Under the pieces are notes generated by a model. It saw only the letters and a list, made by a program, of their open reading frames with translations. It was not told the DNA's origin and did not search any database. A program made the position numbers and the translations under genes. A stretch of DNA of 64,000 nucleotides from Albibacillus kandeliae (lineage in GTDB: Bacteria > Pseudomonadota > Alphaproteobacteria > Rhodobacterales > Rhodobacteraceae): positions 248,001 to 312,000 of the forward strand of contig NZ_QEHM01000004.1 in assembly GCF_003116585.1 (NCBI RefSeq), read 5' to 3'. The first letter of the stretch is position 1. Every line of letters begins with the position of its first letter. Below are positions 9,393-17,474 of this stretch, piece after piece.

Positions 9393-9440
9393 ATGGCGCC
9401 TCGCGGCGCCATGCCTCCGGCGGGGATATTTATCGACCCA
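9393..9440. repeat. REP-like intergenic element with hairpin
   Basis: Bases 9393-9400 (ATGGCGCC) and 9405-9412 form a perfect 8-bp hairpin with a 4-base loop, followed by GCCTCCGGCGGGGATATTT. From memory, very similar 'CTCCGGCGGGGATATTT' blocks are scattered between genes in Roseobacter-group genomes. It fills the gap between the DUF1127 stop and the fmt start; no gene is seen in 9320-9451. Confidence 0.45.
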
Positions 9441-9451
9441 AAGAAGAGGGT

Positions 9452-9637
9452 TCAGCCCTGCCAGAACCAGCGGCGCGCCTCGGCCCGGGCCTGCTTGGCC
9501 GTCAGCCCGACATCGGCGAACCGCTCCGGCGGCAGGGCGCGCAGGTGGCGGCGGGTCACCCTGCGGCGGTGCCAGAGTCGCAGGAGGGCGAGACCCCTCC
9601 GGGGACGGCGATCGCGGGTGAGGGCACGGGCGGTCAT
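9452..9637 (-). CDS. DUF1127 family small protein
   Basis: A 61-residue, strongly basic protein. Its second half has the DUF1127 pattern: LRLWHRRRVTRRHLRALPPE followed by RFADVGLTAKQARAEARRWFW, matching the family's 'L..L....L.DIGLT..EA..E..R.FW'. Some DUF1127 proteins affect RNA turnover and phosphate or stress responses in alphaproteobacteria; here the role is unknown. The ATG at 9635-9637 has GGACC upstream. It is divergent from the winged-helix regulator (111-base gap). Confidence 0.75.
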   Translation of the reverse strand: MTARALTRDRRPRRGLALLRLWHRRRVTRRHLRALPPERFADVGLTAKQARAEARRWFWQG

Positions 9638-9748
9638 GGCAGCGGTCCTTTCGGCCCCTGCTCTGCCACGGGCGGGGCGCGCGACGGTTCGGCCGGGACC
9701 GAAGCCTGCGGACTTGCCGGGCGAGGCGGCGCGGCGCAGGATGGCGCC

Positions 9749-10426
9749 ATGCAACAGGGACCAGACATCACCCGTATCGCCGCGCTGATCGGCGAACCCG
9801 CGCGCGCCAACATGCTCTCCGCCCTGCTGGGCGGGCAGGCCCTGACCGCGCGTGAACTGGCCGAGGCGGCGGGGGTGACCCCGGCGACTGCCTCCGGCCA
9901 TCTTGGGCAGTTGGCCGAGGCCGGGCTGCTCTGGCCAAGGAAGCAGGGGCGCCACCGCTATTTCGCGCTGGCCGGCGAGGACGTGGCCCAGGCGCTGGAG
10001 ACACTGGCGGGGCTCGCCGCCTCGCGCGGGCATCTGCGCACCCGGCCCGGCCCCAACGACGCGGCCCTGCGCGAGGCGCGGATCTGCTACGATCACCTCG
10101 CCGGGGCGGCGGCGGTGCGGATGTTCGAGAGCATGGCCGGGCGCGGCTTTCTGACCGTGGCGCGGGAGGAGATCGACCTGACCGAGGCGGGCGCGGATTT
10201 CGTCGCGGACCTCGGGGTCGACCTCGGCCCGTTGCGGGCGGCGCGGCGGCCGCTGTGCCGTGTCTGCCTCGACTGGAGCGAGCGGCGCTCGCATCTCTCG
10301 GGCGCGCTGGGGGCGGCGATGCTGGAGCGGTTCCGGGCGCAGGGCTGGATCAGGCGGCGCGAGACCGGCCGTCACCTGGTCTTTACGCCGCCGGGCGCGC
10401 GGGGGTTCCGCGAGCTGTTCGGGTAG
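9749..10426 (+). CDS. ArsR-like winged-helix transcriptional regulator
   Basis: The 225-residue protein has an N-terminal winged helix: ITRIAALIGEPARANMLSAL, the recognition region TARELAEAAGVTPATASGHL and the wing LLWPRKQGRHRYFALAG. The C-terminal half (CYDHLAGAAAVRMFESM... PLCRVCLDWSERRSHLSGAL) is longer than in simple ArsR repressors and has a WSERR-HLSGALG signature seen in ArsR-type proteins of about 220 residues. Cysteines at CRVC could sense metal or thiol; this is inference. It separates the def cluster from fmt and lies on the opposite strand. Confidence 0.8.
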   Translation: MQQGPDITRIAALIGEPARANMLSALLGGQALTARELAEAAGVTPATASGHLGQLAEAGLLWPRKQGRHRYFALAGEDVAQALETLAGLAASRGHLRTRPGPNDAALREARICYDHLAGAAAVRMFESMAGRGFLTVAREEIDLTEAGADFVADLGVDLGPLRAARRPLCRVCLDWSERRSHLSGALGAAMLERFRAQGWIRRRETGRHLVFTPPGARGFRELFG

Positions 10427-10437
10427 CGGCGGCCCTG

Positions 10438-10935
10438 TCAGCCGCCCAGTTTCTTCGCCTTGCGGATCAGCATGTCGCGCTTCACCTTGCCGAGGCGGTC
10501 GAAGTACATCCTGCCCGCGAGATGGTCGATCTGGTGCTGGACGCTGGTGGCCCAGAGGCCGACGAAATCGCGGTCTTCCATCACCCCATCTTCGTTCAGG
10601 AAGCGCACGGTGACGGCGCGGGGCCGCTTGATGACCGCCGAGACGCCGGGAAGGTTGGGGCTGGCTTCCTCGTGGTCGCGCAACTCGATCGAGGCGTGCA
10701 GCACCTCGGGGTTGGCCATGCGGACGGCGCGGCCCCGTTCGGAGGAGGCATCGACCACGGCGAGGCGGAGCATCACGCCGATCTGGGTGGCGGCGAGGCC
10801 GACGCCGGGCATCGCCTCCATCGTGTCGATCATGTCGGTCCAGGTGGCGCGGACCTCGTCGGTGATCCCGGTCACGTCGGCGGCGGCGGTGCGCAGGCGC
10901 TTGTCGGGCCAGGGCAGGCAGGTGCGGACGGTCAT
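10438..10935 (-). CDS. Degenerate peptide-deformylase paralog
   Basis: The 165-residue product is clearly deformylase-like (GVGLAATQIG for motif 1, LWATSVQHQIDHLAG for motif 3), yet two essential positions are changed. Motif 2, normally EGCLS, reads EEASPNLPGV so the metal-ligand Cys is replaced by Ser, and motif 3 HEIDH is HQIDH, losing the catalytic Glu. It is therefore probably not an active deformylase. Its start overlaps the stop of the preceding def gene by 4 bases (ATGA), implying coupled translation and retained use. Function could be regulatory, binding or structural. Confidence 0.85.
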   Translation of the reverse strand: MTVRTCLPWPDKRLRTAAADVTGITDEVRATWTDMIDTMEAMPGVGLAATQIGVMLRLAVVDASSERGRAVRMANPEVLHASIELRDHEEASPNLPGVSAVIKRPRAVTVRFLNEDGVMEDRDFVGLWATSVQHQIDHLAGRMYFDRLGKVKRDMLIRKAKKLGG

Positions 10936-11432
10936 GCGCCGGCCTCCTCGTAGGCGGTCTCGGCCCGGGCGCGATCCTCGGGCGAGAGATGGTCGAAGGT
11001 GACCATCCCCTGCAGGTGGTCGAACTCGTGCTGGATGCAGCGGGCTTCGAAGCCGTCGAAGTCGTTCATGTGGATCTCGCCCGAGGGGGCGGTCCATTGC
11101 ACGGTGACGGCGACCGGGCGGCTGATGGGGGTGAGGATGCCGGGGATCGAGAGGCAACCCTCTTCCATCACCTCGTAGCGGCGTTCCACGGCCATGATGA
11201 CCGGGTTGATCATGGCGATCGGGGTCTTCTCGCCCTCTTTCCAGGTGCAGTCCATGACGAAGAGGCGTTTCAGCACACCGACCTGCGGCGCGGCGAGGCC
11301 GCGGCCCGGGGCGTCGTACATCGTCTCGAACATGTCCCTGACCAGTTGCGAGACCTCGGCGACGTCATGCACCGGTTCGCAGCGGGTGGCGAGGCGCGGA
11401 TCGGGCCAGCGCAGGATCGGCAGGACCGCCAC
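10932..11432 (-). CDS. def: Peptide deformylase (second copy)
   Basis: At 166 residues this copy keeps all three motifs: GRGLAAPQVG, EEGCLSIPG and QHEFDH. It removes the formyl group from nascent protein N termini, with Cys of EGCLS and both His of HEFDH holding the metal. It begins 2 bases after the first def copy ends and overlaps the third, so the three form one operon. The change Ile to Arg in motif 1 (GIGLA to GRGLA) separates it from the canonical copy. Confidence 0.92.
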   Translation of the reverse strand: MAVLPILRWPDPRLATRCEPVHDVAEVSQLVRDMFETMYDAPGRGLAAPQVGVLKRLFVMDCTWKEGEKTPIAMINPVIMAVERRYEVMEEGCLSIPGILTPISRPVAVTVQWTAPSGEIHMNDFDGFEARCIQHEFDHLQGMVTFDHLSPEDRARAETAYEEAGA

Positions 11433-11434
11433 GC

Positions 11435-11953
11435 TCAGCCCCGCGCCTTTTCGCGCTTCAGCTTGACCATGCGGCGGGTGATCATCTGGCGCCTCATCGG
11501 TTTCAGGTAGTCGATGAACAGCTTGCCGTTCAGGTGGTCGATCTCGTGCTGGACGCAGGTGGCCCAGAGGCCCGAGAAGCCCTCCTTCTGCAGCTTGCCG
11601 TCGCGGTCGAGCCAGCTCACCTCGACCTCGGCGGGGCGGGTGACCTCGGCGTATTCCTGCGGGATCGACAGGCAGCCTTCCTCGTAGACACTGGTTTCGT
11701 CCGAAGAGGCGGTGACCTCGGGGTTGAACATGATCAGCGGGCGGGGCTTCTCGCCCTCTTCCTTGACGCAGTCGAGGACGATCAGGCGCGAGAGCACACC
11801 CACCTGCGGCGCCGCAAGGCCGATGCCGGGCGCGTCGTACATGGTTTCCAGCATGTCATCCGCCAGCTTGCGCAGCTCGTCGTTCAGGTCATCGACGGGG
11901 CTGCAGAGCTTTTTCAGCCGGGGATCGGGGTGGATCAGGATATCTCGCTTCAT
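11435..11953 (-). CDS. def: Peptide deformylase (canonical copy)
   Basis: This copy is 172 residues from the ATG at 11953 and is the most typical of the three: KRDILIHPDPRLKK at the N terminus, GIGLAAPQVG, EEGCLSIPQ and QHEIDHLNG. A GTG two codons upstream (11959) is an alternative start; neither has a strong ribosome site, and homologs favour the ATG. The basic C-terminal tail (MVKLKREKARG) is usual in alphaproteobacteria and may contact the ribosome. It heads the def operon; the promoter must lie in 11960-12075, shared with divergent patB. Confidence 0.95.
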   Translation of the reverse strand: MKRDILIHPDPRLKKLCSPVDDLNDELRKLADDMLETMYDAPGIGLAAPQVGVLSRLIVLDCVKEEGEKPRPLIMFNPEVTASSDETSVYEEGCLSIPQEYAEVTRPAEVEVSWLDRDGKLQKEGFSGLWATCVQHEIDHLNGKLFIDYLKPMRRQMITRRMVKLKREKARG

Positions 11954-12075
11954 GTTCACGATTTAGGGGATTGCCGGGAGCACCGCAACGCCCCCCTTGC
12001 ACCTGACGACAAACGCTCTAGCGTGCCCCAGTTGGAAGGACCGCCCGCGGGCGGATCAGGCAAGGAGAAGACCAG

Positions 12076-13251
12076 ATGGATTTCGACACCCTCATCGACC
12101 GGGTCGGAACGGGCAGTTCCAAGTGGGACAAGATGGAGGAGGTGTACGGGGTCTCTCCGAAGGACGGCATTCCGATGTGGGTGGCCGATACCGATTTCCG
12201 CCCGCCGCAGGTGGTGCTGGACCGGGTGAAGCAGGCCGCCGAGCACGGCATATTCGGCTATTTCACCAATGCCGACGAGTTCAACGCCTCGATCAAGTGG
12301 TGGATGCAGAACCGGCATGGCTGGACCGTCGAGAACGACTGGATCTTTACCACCACCGGGATCGTCAACGCGGTGGGCATGTGCCTGAACGCCTTTACCC
12401 GGAAGGGCGACGGGATCATCGTCTTTGCGCCGGTCTACCATGCCTTCGGCAAGGTGGTGCGCAACGCGGGCCGCGAGCTGGTGGAAATGCCGCTGGTGAA
12501 GGATGCCGGGGGTCTCTACCGGATGGATTTCGACGCCTACGAGGGGATGCTGACGGGCAAGGAGAAGATGATCATCCTCTGCTCGCCGCATAACCCCGGC
12601 GGCCGGGTCTGGTCGCGGGAAGAACTGCAGGCGGTGGCCGATTTCGCGAAGAAACACGACCTGCTGCTGGTCTCGGACGAGATCCACCATGACCTCGTCT
12701 ACCCCGGCCACAAGCACATCCCGATGCCGCTGGTCGACCCGTCGATCCACGACCGGCTGATCATGCTGACCGCGCCCTCCAAGACCTTCAACGTGGCCGG
12801 GCTGCACACCGGGAACGTGATCATCTCGGATCCGAAGCTGAACGAGACCTTCCGCGCCGCGATGCTGGCGATCAACCTTGCCGGCAACTCGGTCGGGGAC
12901 ATGGTGCTCGCCGCCGCCTATTCGCCCGAGGGCGCCGCGTGGGTGGATGCGCTGATGGTGTATCTCGACGAGAACCGGAAGATCCTCGACGCGACCATCG
13001 CCGACATTCCGGGGCTGAGCTCGATGCGGCTGGAGGGGACCTACCTGAGCTGGGTGGATTTCGAGGGGACCGGCATGTCGCCCGAGGAGTTCTATCGCCG
13101 CGTGAACGAAGAGGCGAAGATCGCCGTGAACCACGGCGCGACCTTCGGCGTGGGCGGCGAATACTGCGCACGCTTCAACATCGGGACCCAGCGGGCCCGG
13201 GTCGAGGAAGCTTGCCGCCGTCTCAGGGACGCCTTTGCCGATCTGCAGTGA
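12076..13251 (+). CDS. patB: PLP-dependent MalY/PatB-type cystathionine beta-lyase/aminotransferase
   Basis: A 391-residue fold-type I PLP enzyme. The N terminus GIPMWVADTDFRPP is the MalY/PatB signature, SPHNPGGRVWSREEL carries the conserved Asn, SDEIHHDLVYPG the Asp that contacts the pyridine nitrogen, and APSKTFNVAGLHTG the PLP lysine. Family members cleave the C-S bond of cystathionine or cysteine conjugates and some also transaminate. AAGGAG lies about 7 bases upstream of the ATG. It stands alone, ending near a hairpin shared with the next convergent gene. Confidence 0.9.
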   Translation: MDFDTLIDRVGTGSSKWDKMEEVYGVSPKDGIPMWVADTDFRPPQVVLDRVKQAAEHGIFGYFTNADEFNASIKWWMQNRHGWTVENDWIFTTTGIVNAVGMCLNAFTRKGDGIIVFAPVYHAFGKVVRNAGRELVEMPLVKDAGGLYRMDFDAYEGMLTGKEKMIILCSPHNPGGRVWSREELQAVADFAKKHDLLLVSDEIHHDLVYPGHKHIPMPLVDPSIHDRLIMLTAPSKTFNVAGLHTGNVIISDPKLNETFRAAMLAINLAGNSVGDMVLAAAYSPEGAAWVDALMVYLDENRKILDATIADIPGLSSMRLEGTYLSWVDFEGTGMSPEEFYRRVNEEAKIAVNHGATFGVGGEYCARFNIGTQRARVEEACRRLRDAFADLQ

Positions 13252-13449
13252 TTGCAGGTAAAGTGTGAACGGGCGCGGCGACGCGCCCGGTTCTGGCCCG
13301 CATCCGTCACCCTAAACACATGCCAATGATGGAATGCGACGGGTCTAAAGTGCCCATTCCGGGCGCGGCTGGTCACGCCTTTCCAAAACCTTGCGGAAAA
13401 ATTGTTTCGCGCGCGAAACATCTTAACGCGCGGTCACACGTCCTGACAT

Positions 13450-13481
13450 CGGGTTAACCGAAGCCGAGATCGGTTAACCCG
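13450..13481. terminator. Hairpin between convergent genes with GGTTAACC arms
   Basis: CGGGTTAACCG (13450-13460) and CGGTTAACCCG (13471-13481) form a perfect 11-bp stem with a 10-base loop. It lies 7 bases past the stop of the minus-strand hypothetical gene and also beyond patB, so it could act in both directions. There is no clear T-tract. Each arm holds a GGTTAACC palindrome, so a protein-binding site is an alternative. Confidence 0.5.
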
Positions 13482-13487
13482 ACCGTC

Positions 13488-13835
13488 TCAGTTGCCGATC
13501 AGCGCAACCGGCCCGTCCGGGTCACGGTAGAAGTCCAGCGGCGCGTGGTCGTGGACCACGGTAGACCGCTTGAACTCGTAGCGCATCTCGCCCAGTTCCT
13601 CCTCGGAGGCGACGATCAGGCATTGGTAGAGATGGTTGGCCCCGTCGTAGAGATCGACCAGGCCGCGCAGCGGCGGTACCGTCCCCGCCTCGACGGAAAA
13701 CCCGTCACGTTTGAGGCAGAGCACGGGGAAAATATCGTCTCCGACCTGCACACGCAGGCGGGAGGCTTTCTTCAAACTGGCGAGGCGGGCGGCGTGCAGC
13801 CCCTCCTGCACCTCTTTCGACAAAAATGTAGACAT
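13488..13835 (-). CDS. Conserved hypothetical protein, 115 residues
   Basis: I do not recognise a named family. The protein is soluble, mixed alpha/beta, with a helical N terminus (LSKEVQEGLHAARLASLKKA), then strands around LRVQVGDDIFPVL and FSVEAGTVPPLRGLVDLYDG, and an acidic end. The layout (short strand-rich domain after a helix) recalls PilZ-like or small beta-barrel proteins, but no RxxxR/DxSxxG motif is present. It is a single gene with its own terminator hairpin. Coding potential is good: codon use matches the neighbours and no shadow gene fits better. Confidence 0.7.
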   Translation of the reverse strand: MSTFLSKEVQEGLHAARLASLKKASRLRVQVGDDIFPVLCLKRDGFSVEAGTVPPLRGLVDLYDGANHLYQCLIVASEEELGEMRYEFKRSTVVHDHAPLDFYRDPDGPVALIGN

Positions 13836-14035
13836 GGCACGTTACTCCCAGGCGGCCATGATTAAGGATGCCCCAAGCCTGTTGAAAATCAAGAGTGGGT
13901 CGGCACGGAAAAATCGTTTCCTGCGCAGCCACAATCCTCTGCTGTGCAGCACTGCACCGCGTCTGCGCGCACAACCGGGGTGGGATTTCGCGCCGGGGCG
14001 TTATTTTGTTGGGGGAACGACAGGCGGAGGACCAG

Positions 14036-15025
14036 ATGGGCATTCTCGTAGACGGACAGTGGCAGAACGACTGGTATGACACCAAGTCCACAGGTGGGAA
14101 ATTCAAGCGACAGGATGCGGGGTTCCGCAACTGGGTCACGCAGGACGGATCGGCAGGCCCCAGCGGCGAGGGCGGGTTCAAGGCCGAATCGGGCCGCTAC
14201 CACCTCTACGTCAGCTACGCCTGCCCCTGGGCGCACCGCACACTGATTTTCCGCGCCCTGAAGGGCCTCGAGGATCATATCGGGGTCAGTGTGGTGCATC
14301 CCGACATGCTGGAGCACGGCTGGACCTTTTCGACCGACTTCGACGGCGCCACCGGGGACCGGCTGTTCGGCCACGCCTACATGCATCAGGTCTACACCCG
14401 GGCCCGGCCCGACATGAGCGGGCGGGTGACGGTTCCGGTGCTGTGGGACAAGGAACGCGGCACCATCGTGTCGAACGAAAGCTCCGAGATCATCCGGATG
14501 TTCAACTCGGCCTTCGACGGCATCACCGGCAACACCGACGACTACTGGCCCGAGGCGCTGCGCGACGGCATCGAGGAGGTCAACGCGCGGGTTTACGACA
14601 CGGTCAACAACGGCGTCTACAAGGCCGGTTTCGCCACCACGCAGGAGGCCTACGACGAGGCGGTGCATCCGCTGTTTGACTCGCTCGACTGGCTGGAGGA
14701 GCGCCTTGCGCGCAACCGCTACCTGATGGGCGACCGGATCACCGAGGCCGACTGGCGCCTGTTCACCACCCTGATCCGCTTCGACCCGGTCTATCACCTG
14801 CACTTCAAGTGCAACCGGCGGCGGCTGATCGACTACCCCAACCTCTGGGCCTATACCCGCGAGCTTTACCAGTGGCCGGGTGTGTCAGGGACGGTGCGGG
14901 TGGACCATTTCGTGCGGCACTACCACTACAGCCACGCGACCATAAACCCCAACCGGATCCTCCCAATCAACCCGGTGCTGGATTACGACGAGCCGCACCG
15001 GCGCGATCAGCGTTCGGCGGCGTAG
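14036..15025 (+). CDS. yqjG: Glutathionyl-hydroquinone reductase (YqjG/PcpF, Xi-class GST)
   Basis: The 329-residue enzyme reduces glutathionyl-hydroquinones by thiol exchange. The catalytic motif YACPWAHRTLI is present near residue 60, with the family's second block RVTVPVLWDKERGTIVSNES and the C-terminal helical part containing LIDYPNLWAYTRELYQWPGV. GGCGGAGG before the ATG at 14036 gives a clear start; a longer opening from 13895 is unsupported. The last 19 bases overlap the convergent receiver-protein gene. The upstream 200 bases (13836-14035) hold no gene. Confidence 0.93.
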   Translation: MGILVDGQWQNDWYDTKSTGGKFKRQDAGFRNWVTQDGSAGPSGEGGFKAESGRYHLYVSYACPWAHRTLIFRALKGLEDHIGVSVVHPDMLEHGWTFSTDFDGATGDRLFGHAYMHQVYTRARPDMSGRVTVPVLWDKERGTIVSNESSEIIRMFNSAFDGITGNTDDYWPEALRDGIEEVNARVYDTVNNGVYKAGFATTQEAYDEAVHPLFDSLDWLEERLARNRYLMGDRITEADWRLFTTLIRFDPVYHLHFKCNRRRLIDYPNLWAYTRELYQWPGVSGTVRVDHFVRHYHYSHATINPNRILPINPVLDYDEPHRRDQRSAA

Positions 15026-15369
15026 TAGTCGACCATCGCGGCGAGATCCTCCGGCGGGGTCTCGCTCTGCACATAGGCGCAGGCATTCGGGCTGTGGGCA
15101 AAGATCGACCCGTCCGAGAAGAATGTGGTGTTGGTCACGAAGATCACCCGCGTGCGGGGATGGCGGTAGCTGGCAAAATCGGACACCGCGAGCGCGCTGC
15201 CCTGCGGCAGGATCAGATCGAGGATGATGACATCATAGGCCGTGTTCTGCAGGGCCGCGATGGCCTCTTCCTGGTTCGAGACCAGGGTGACCTCGAACCC
15301 CTGGCGTTCCAGGTGGGCCTTCCAGAGGCCGCCAAGGTCGGCGTTGCCTTGAACGATCATCACTAGCAT
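15007..15369 (-). CDS. Atypical stand-alone receiver (REC) domain protein
   Basis: A 120-residue single-domain response-regulator fold: hydrophobic strands at MLVMIVQG, FEVTLVS, YDVIILDLILP (with the phosphorylatable Asp) and TRVIFVTN, separated by helices. Two hallmarks are missing: the acidic pair after strand 1 (usually VDDD) reads VQGNAD, and the conserved Lys near the end (usually K-P) reads VQSETPP. It may be phosphorylated poorly or act without phosphorylation. No histidine kinase or output domain is near. The start could also be the Met three codons later. Confidence 0.75.
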   Translation of the reverse strand: MLVMIVQGNADLGGLWKAHLERQGFEVTLVSNQEEAIAALQNTAYDVIILDLILPQGSALAVSDFASYRHPRTRVIFVTNTTFFSDGSIFAHSPNACAYVQSETPPEDLAAMVDYYAAER

Positions 15370-15576
15370 GGCGCGCAATCGGCAGGGGGTTGCCACCGGG
15401 GTTCCATCCGCCGGGGCCTGACGGTGCCGTTTCCTTCTGCCTTGGTGATGTGCCCAAGTGGTTAACAAATCCTTAACCGGTGGATAACGAATCAAGGAGT
15501 TTGAAAGCCGCGCTTGTTTTTCTGGCTGTTTTCCGCTTGAACCTGCGGAAACGCCGCAAGGGACCGATGGCTTTTC

Positions 15577-16527
15577 ATGACCGACGCGACTGCAACGCCA
15601 CGCGATCATGGCGGAGGACTGGACGCCGCAATCGCCCGATTTGGCGGTGACCGGGCGGATTGGATTGACCTGTCGACCGGCATCAATCCCCGCCCCTACA
15701 AGATCACCGGTTTCGCTCCAACGGACTGGACCGCCCTGCCCGACCGCAACGCCTTTGCCCGGCTGGAGACGGCGGCGCGACGGTTCTGGCGCATCCCGCA
15801 GGCGGCCGCCGTTCTTGCAGCACCCGGCGCATCGGCGCTGATCGCCCGCATCCCGGCGCTGGCCCCCGCCGCGCGGGTTCGGATCGAGATACCGACCTAC
15901 AACGAGCACGCGGCGTCCTTTGCCCTGCAGGGCTGGGAGGTCGTCGAGGATGGTGCCGCCGAGGCCCGCGTTATGGTCCACCCCAACAACCCCGATGGCC
16001 GTCTGTGGACCGAGGCGGACGTGGGCGGCGGACTGACCGTGATCGACGAGAGCTTTTGCGACGTGATGCCGGGTGCCTCGCTGGTGCATCTCGCGGCGCA
16101 GGAGCGTGTCGTGGTGCTGAAGAGCTTTGGCAAGTTCTGGGGCCTCGCGGGGCTGCGGCTGGGGTTTGCCATCGCCACGCCTGCGACCATCGCCCGGCTG
16201 GGCGACCTGATTGGGCCCTGGGCGGTCTCGGGGCCTGCCCTGCGGATCGGCGCGCAGGCGCTCAGCAACCCGGCCTGGGCCGAGGATACCCGGGCGCGGC
16301 TGGCGCAGGATGCGCTCCGGCTCGACGCGATGATGGCCCGTGCCGGGGCCGGACGCGCGGGGGGAACCGACCTGTTCCGCCTCTATGACGTGGACGATGC
16401 CGTCGCATGGCAGGAGCGTCTGGCTCGCCATTGCATCTGGACCCGCGTGTTCCCCTATTCCGAACGCTTTCTGCGGCTGGGCCTGCCCGACGGCGAGGGC
16501 TGGCAGCAACTGGACGCGGCCCTGTGA
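15577..16527 (+). CDS. cobC: L-threonine-O-3-phosphate decarboxylase (cobalamin synthesis)
   Basis: A 316-residue PLP enzyme of the histidinol-phosphate-aminotransferase fold that makes the aminopropanol-phosphate arm of cobalamin. It opens [15 protein letters not shown] and [13 protein letters not shown], which is the CobC/CobD signature; [11 protein letters not shown] and [18 protein letters not shown] hold the PLP Asn and Lys. It overlaps cobD by 4 bases (GTGA), so the two are translated together. No cobalamin riboswitch was recognised in 15370-15576. Confidence 0.92.
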   Translation: MTDATATPRDHGGGLDAAIARFGGDRADWIDLSTGINPRPYKITGFAPTDWTALPDRNAFARLETAARRFWRIPQAAAVLAAPGASALIARIPALAPAARVRIEIPTYNEHAASFALQGWEVVEDGAAEARVMVHPNNPDGRLWTEADVGGGLTVIDESFCDVMPGASLVHLAAQERVVVLKSFGKFWGLAGLRLGFAIATPATIARLGDLIGPWAVSGPALRIGAQALSNPAWAEDTRARLAQDALRLDAMMARAGAGRAGGTDLFRLYDVDDAVAWQERLARHCIWTRVFPYSERFLRLGLPDGEGWQQLDAAL

Positions 16528-17444
16528 GCAACGCGCTCGGGCTTGCCGCTGGGATGCTGCTGGACGGCTGGCTGGGCGAGCCCCGCTGGCTGTGGAACCG
16601 GCTGCCGCATCCTGCCGTGCTGATGGGCCGGGTCGTGGGCGCGCTGGAGCGGCGCTGGAACACCGGCAGGCACCGCAAGGCCAAGGGCGTGGCGGCCATG
16701 CTGGTGCTGGCGGCAGGCGCGCTGGCGCTGGGGGCGCTGCTGGAACTGGGTGGCGTCGTGGTACAGGCCCTCTGCGTCGCGGTCCTGCTGGCGCAGAAAT
16801 CGCTCGTCCAGCATGTGAGCGCGGTGGCGGCGGGCCTGCGACTATCGGTCGGCGAAGGACGGCGGGCAGTGGCGATGATCGTCAGCCGCGACACCGCCGA
16901 CATGGACGCCTCGCAGGTGGCCCGCGCCGCCATCGAGAGCGGGGCCGAGAACTTTTCGGACGGTGTGATCGCGCCCGCCTTCTGGTTCCTCGTGGGCGGG
17001 CTGCCGGGCCTTTTGCTCTACAAGGTGACCAACACGGCGGACAGCATGGTCGGGTATCGCAACACCCGTTACGCGGCCTATGGCTGGGCCGCCGCGCGGC
17101 TGGACGACCTGCTGAACCTCGTCCCCGCGCGCCTGACCGCGCTGATCCTTGTCCTGCTGTCAGGGCAATGGACCGGCTGGGGCGCGATGATCGCCGATGC
17201 GCGGCGGCACCGCTCTCCCAATGCGGGCTGGCCAGAGGCCGTGATGGCGCGCGCGCTGGACGTGGCTCTGGCGGGCCCGCGCAGCTACGATGGCCAGCTG
17301 CGGCACTTGGCCTGGGTCAACGAGAGCGGCCGCAAGTCCATCGGGCCGGCCGAGATCGACGGCGCGGTTTCGCTGCTCTGGCGGGCGTGGTGGGCGGTGA
17401 TGATCTTTACGATCCTCGTGGCATGTGGTCTGTCCTTCACCTGA
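16524..17444 (+). CDS. cobD: Adenosylcobinamide-phosphate synthase (CbiB)
   Basis: The 306-residue membrane enzyme joins adenosylcobyric acid to the aminopropanol phosphate made by the preceding gene. It starts at a GTG overlapping the cobC stop. Family blocks are clear: [58 protein letters not shown] and [20 protein letters not shown]. Hydrophobic helices occur near 55-85, 145-160, 200-215 and at the C terminus. Confidence 0.94.
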   Translation: MSNALGLAAGMLLDGWLGEPRWLWNRLPHPAVLMGRVVGALERRWNTGRHRKAKGVAAMLVLAAGALALGALLELGGVVVQALCVAVLLAQKSLVQHVSAVAAGLRLSVGEGRRAVAMIVSRDTADMDASQVARAAIESGAENFSDGVIAPAFWFLVGGLPGLLLYKVTNTADSMVGYRNTRYAAYGWAAARLDDLLNLVPARLTALILVLLSGQWTGWGAMIADARRHRSPNAGWPEAVMARALDVALAGPRSYDGQLRHLAWVNESGRKSIGPAEIDGAVSLLWRAWWAVMIFTILVACGLSFT

Positions 17445-17474
17445 GCCCCGTCTGTCACCAATGGATTTGAGCCC

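Noticed and set aside
15370-15576. Cobalamin riboswitch before cobC
   Set aside because: No B12-box-like sequence or typical fold was seen; only a promoter-sized gap.
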